The translations under genes and the position numbers were made by a program. This document shows, piece by piece, positions 63,243-64,000 of a stretch of 64,000 nucleotides of DNA. Source of the DNA: JAAXGX01 sp965203565 (lineage in GTDB: Bacteria > Acidobacteriota > Vicinamibacteria > Vicinamibacterales > UBA8438). The DNA is taken from assembly GCA_965203565.1 (NCBI GenBank), contig OZ241896.1:2108001-2172000 (forward strand). The letters run 5' to 3'. How positions within the stretch are numbered: position 1 is the first letter of the stretch; every line of letters begins with the position of its first letter. The notes under the pieces were generated by a model. It had not been told where the DNA came from. It did no database searches and saw nothing but the letters and a program-made list of their open reading frames with translations.

Positions 63243-63998
63243 TCAGTTCGACATGATCAGCGTACGGTAGACGCCTTCCTGTCCGATCAGGTCATCGTGC
63301 ACGCCGCGCTGCGCGATGCGCCCGCGATCGAGCACGATGATCTCGTCCGCGTCCCGGATCGTGCTGAGCCGGTGGGCGACGATCAGGCAGGTGCAGCCGC
63401 GCCGGCGGAGGCGGTCGTCGACCGCGAGCTCCGTCGTCGGATCGAGCGCCGCCGTCGCTTCGTCGAGCACCAGCACGGTCGGGTTGGTCGCGAGCGCCCG
63501 GGCGATCTCCAGGCGCTGGCGCTGGCCGCCGCTGAAGTTGCGCCCGCTCTCCTCGACCTTCGCGTCGTACTTGCCCGGCCGGGCCGCGACGTCTTCGTGG
63601 ATCGCGGCGTCGAGCAGGGCCCGGGTGACGTCGCTCTCGTGGATGGTCGGGTTCCAGAGGGTGACGTTTTCGCGAACGTTCCCTTCGAACAGCACGACGT
63701 CCTGATCGACGTAGGAGATCGTCTCCACGAAGTGGCTCGGCGGCATCTCCGTGACCGGCTGGCCGTCGACCCGCACCGTCCCGGACCACGGCTCCAGCAG
63801 GCCGCAGACCAGCTTGGCCACCGTCGATTTGCCGCATCCGGACCCGCCGACCAGGGCGACGCGCTGTCCCGGCCGGATCGACAGGCTGAGGTTCTCGACG
63901 AACGGCGGCTCCTGCCGGTTGTAGCCGAACGTGACGTTGTCGATGCTGACGGCGCCGCGCGCCGGTTTCGGCGGCGCCGCGTCCCGCACGTGGTCGGT
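63243..63998 (-). CDS. NHLM peptidase/permease/ATPase transporter, C-terminal part (runs off window)
   Basis: The ATPase domain of an ABC exporter (SIDNVTFGYNRQEPPFVENLSL, Walker A GGSGCGKST, VDQDVVLFEGNVRENVTLWNP, FSGGQRQRLEIARAL, VLVLDEATAALDP), stop at 63243. The membrane and presumed N-terminal C39 peptidase domains lie beyond the right edge. By gene order this should be the subunit that cleaves after GG in the P1-P4 leaders; the peptidase itself cannot be seen here. Confidence 0.85.
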   Translation of the reverse strand, partial: TDHVRDAAPPKPARGAVSIDNVTFGYNRQEPPFVENLSLSIRPGQRVALVGGSGCGKSTVAKLVCGLLEPWSGTVRVDGQPVTEMPPSHFVETISYVDQDVVLFEGNVRENVTLWNPTIHESDVTRALLDAAIHEDVAARPGKYDAKVEESGRNFSGGQRQRLEIARALATNPTVLVLDEATAALDPTTELAVDDRLRRRGCTCLIVAHRLSTIRDADEIIVLDRGRIAQRGVHDDLIGQEGVYRTLIMSN

Positions 63999-64000
63999 CA

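Overview
The window is GC-rich (roughly 70%), densely coded bacterial chromosome. It has long ORFs with short or overlapping junctions, and I recognise no rRNA, tRNA, CRISPR or transposase gene. The gene content suggests a Gram-negative, probably an Acidobacteriota (Vicinamibacteria-like) lineage: a hybrid type II secretion/type IV pilus operon whose secretin carries a cohesin-like tail, TolC, an M2 peptidase, and a nitrile-hydratase-leader-peptide (NHLP) RiPP locus. The lineage is inferred from family distribution, not proven.

Layout. 1-9.5 kb: the 3' end of purA, an ACE-like M2 metallopeptidase, a lactate permease, a DUF457 membrane protein, a ComEA-like protein, an orphan GspH-type pseudopilin, an AAA+ activator lacking the sigma54 GAFTGA loop, and gcvT-gcvH, followed by the fused gcvP (to 12.4 kb). 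12.4-24.4 kb: four intact copies and one 5'-truncated copy of a GT-C-like multispanning membrane protein gene (called tmp here). They are interleaved with a class IV aminotransferase, nnr (yjeF) and tsaE (yjeE). Scraps of the tsaE 5' end recur at junctions, and a 158-bp dispersed element bounded by inverted repeats cuts off a further copy. This looks like a recent segmental amplification that split an ancestral nnr-tsaE pair. 24.4-30.6 kb: guaB, secA and comM on the minus strand.

30.7-32.9 kb: a small bacterial-microcompartment pair, an acylating aldehyde dehydrogenase with a long low-complexity tail plus one BMC-H shell protein. 33-43.9 kb: a lipoprotein of unknown function, a lytic transglycosylase, and a tight operon gspF-gspE-pilM-pilN-pilO-pilP-secretin-three pseudopilins. 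43.9-46.6 kb: a serine hydrolase and a TolC-family protein.

46.6-64 kb (end) is the most interesting part, a RiPP locus. Plus-strand genes encode a B12-binding radical SAM protein, two Asp/Asn beta-hydroxylase-like proteins, a 2OG-Fe(II) oxygenase-like protein, a phage-tail-K-like JAMM/NlpC peptidase, an APH-fold kinase, four NHLP precursors with GG-bounded Cys-containing cores, and a fifth leader-like protein with no core. A convergent minus-strand operon encodes NHLM transporter/peptidase (partial), NHLM ABC 2, a fused E1-like/YcaO azoline synthetase, a SagB-type dehydrogenase, and a divergent LanM-like DUF4135 protein that lacks the LanC zinc ligands. The set predicts cores bearing azoles, and perhaps dehydrated or hydroxylated residues, cleaved at GG and exported by the NHLM pair. 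The pairing of YcaO/SagB with a cyclase-dead LanM in one NHLP locus is the best candidate for an undescribed system. No intergenic gap exceeds about 220 bases.
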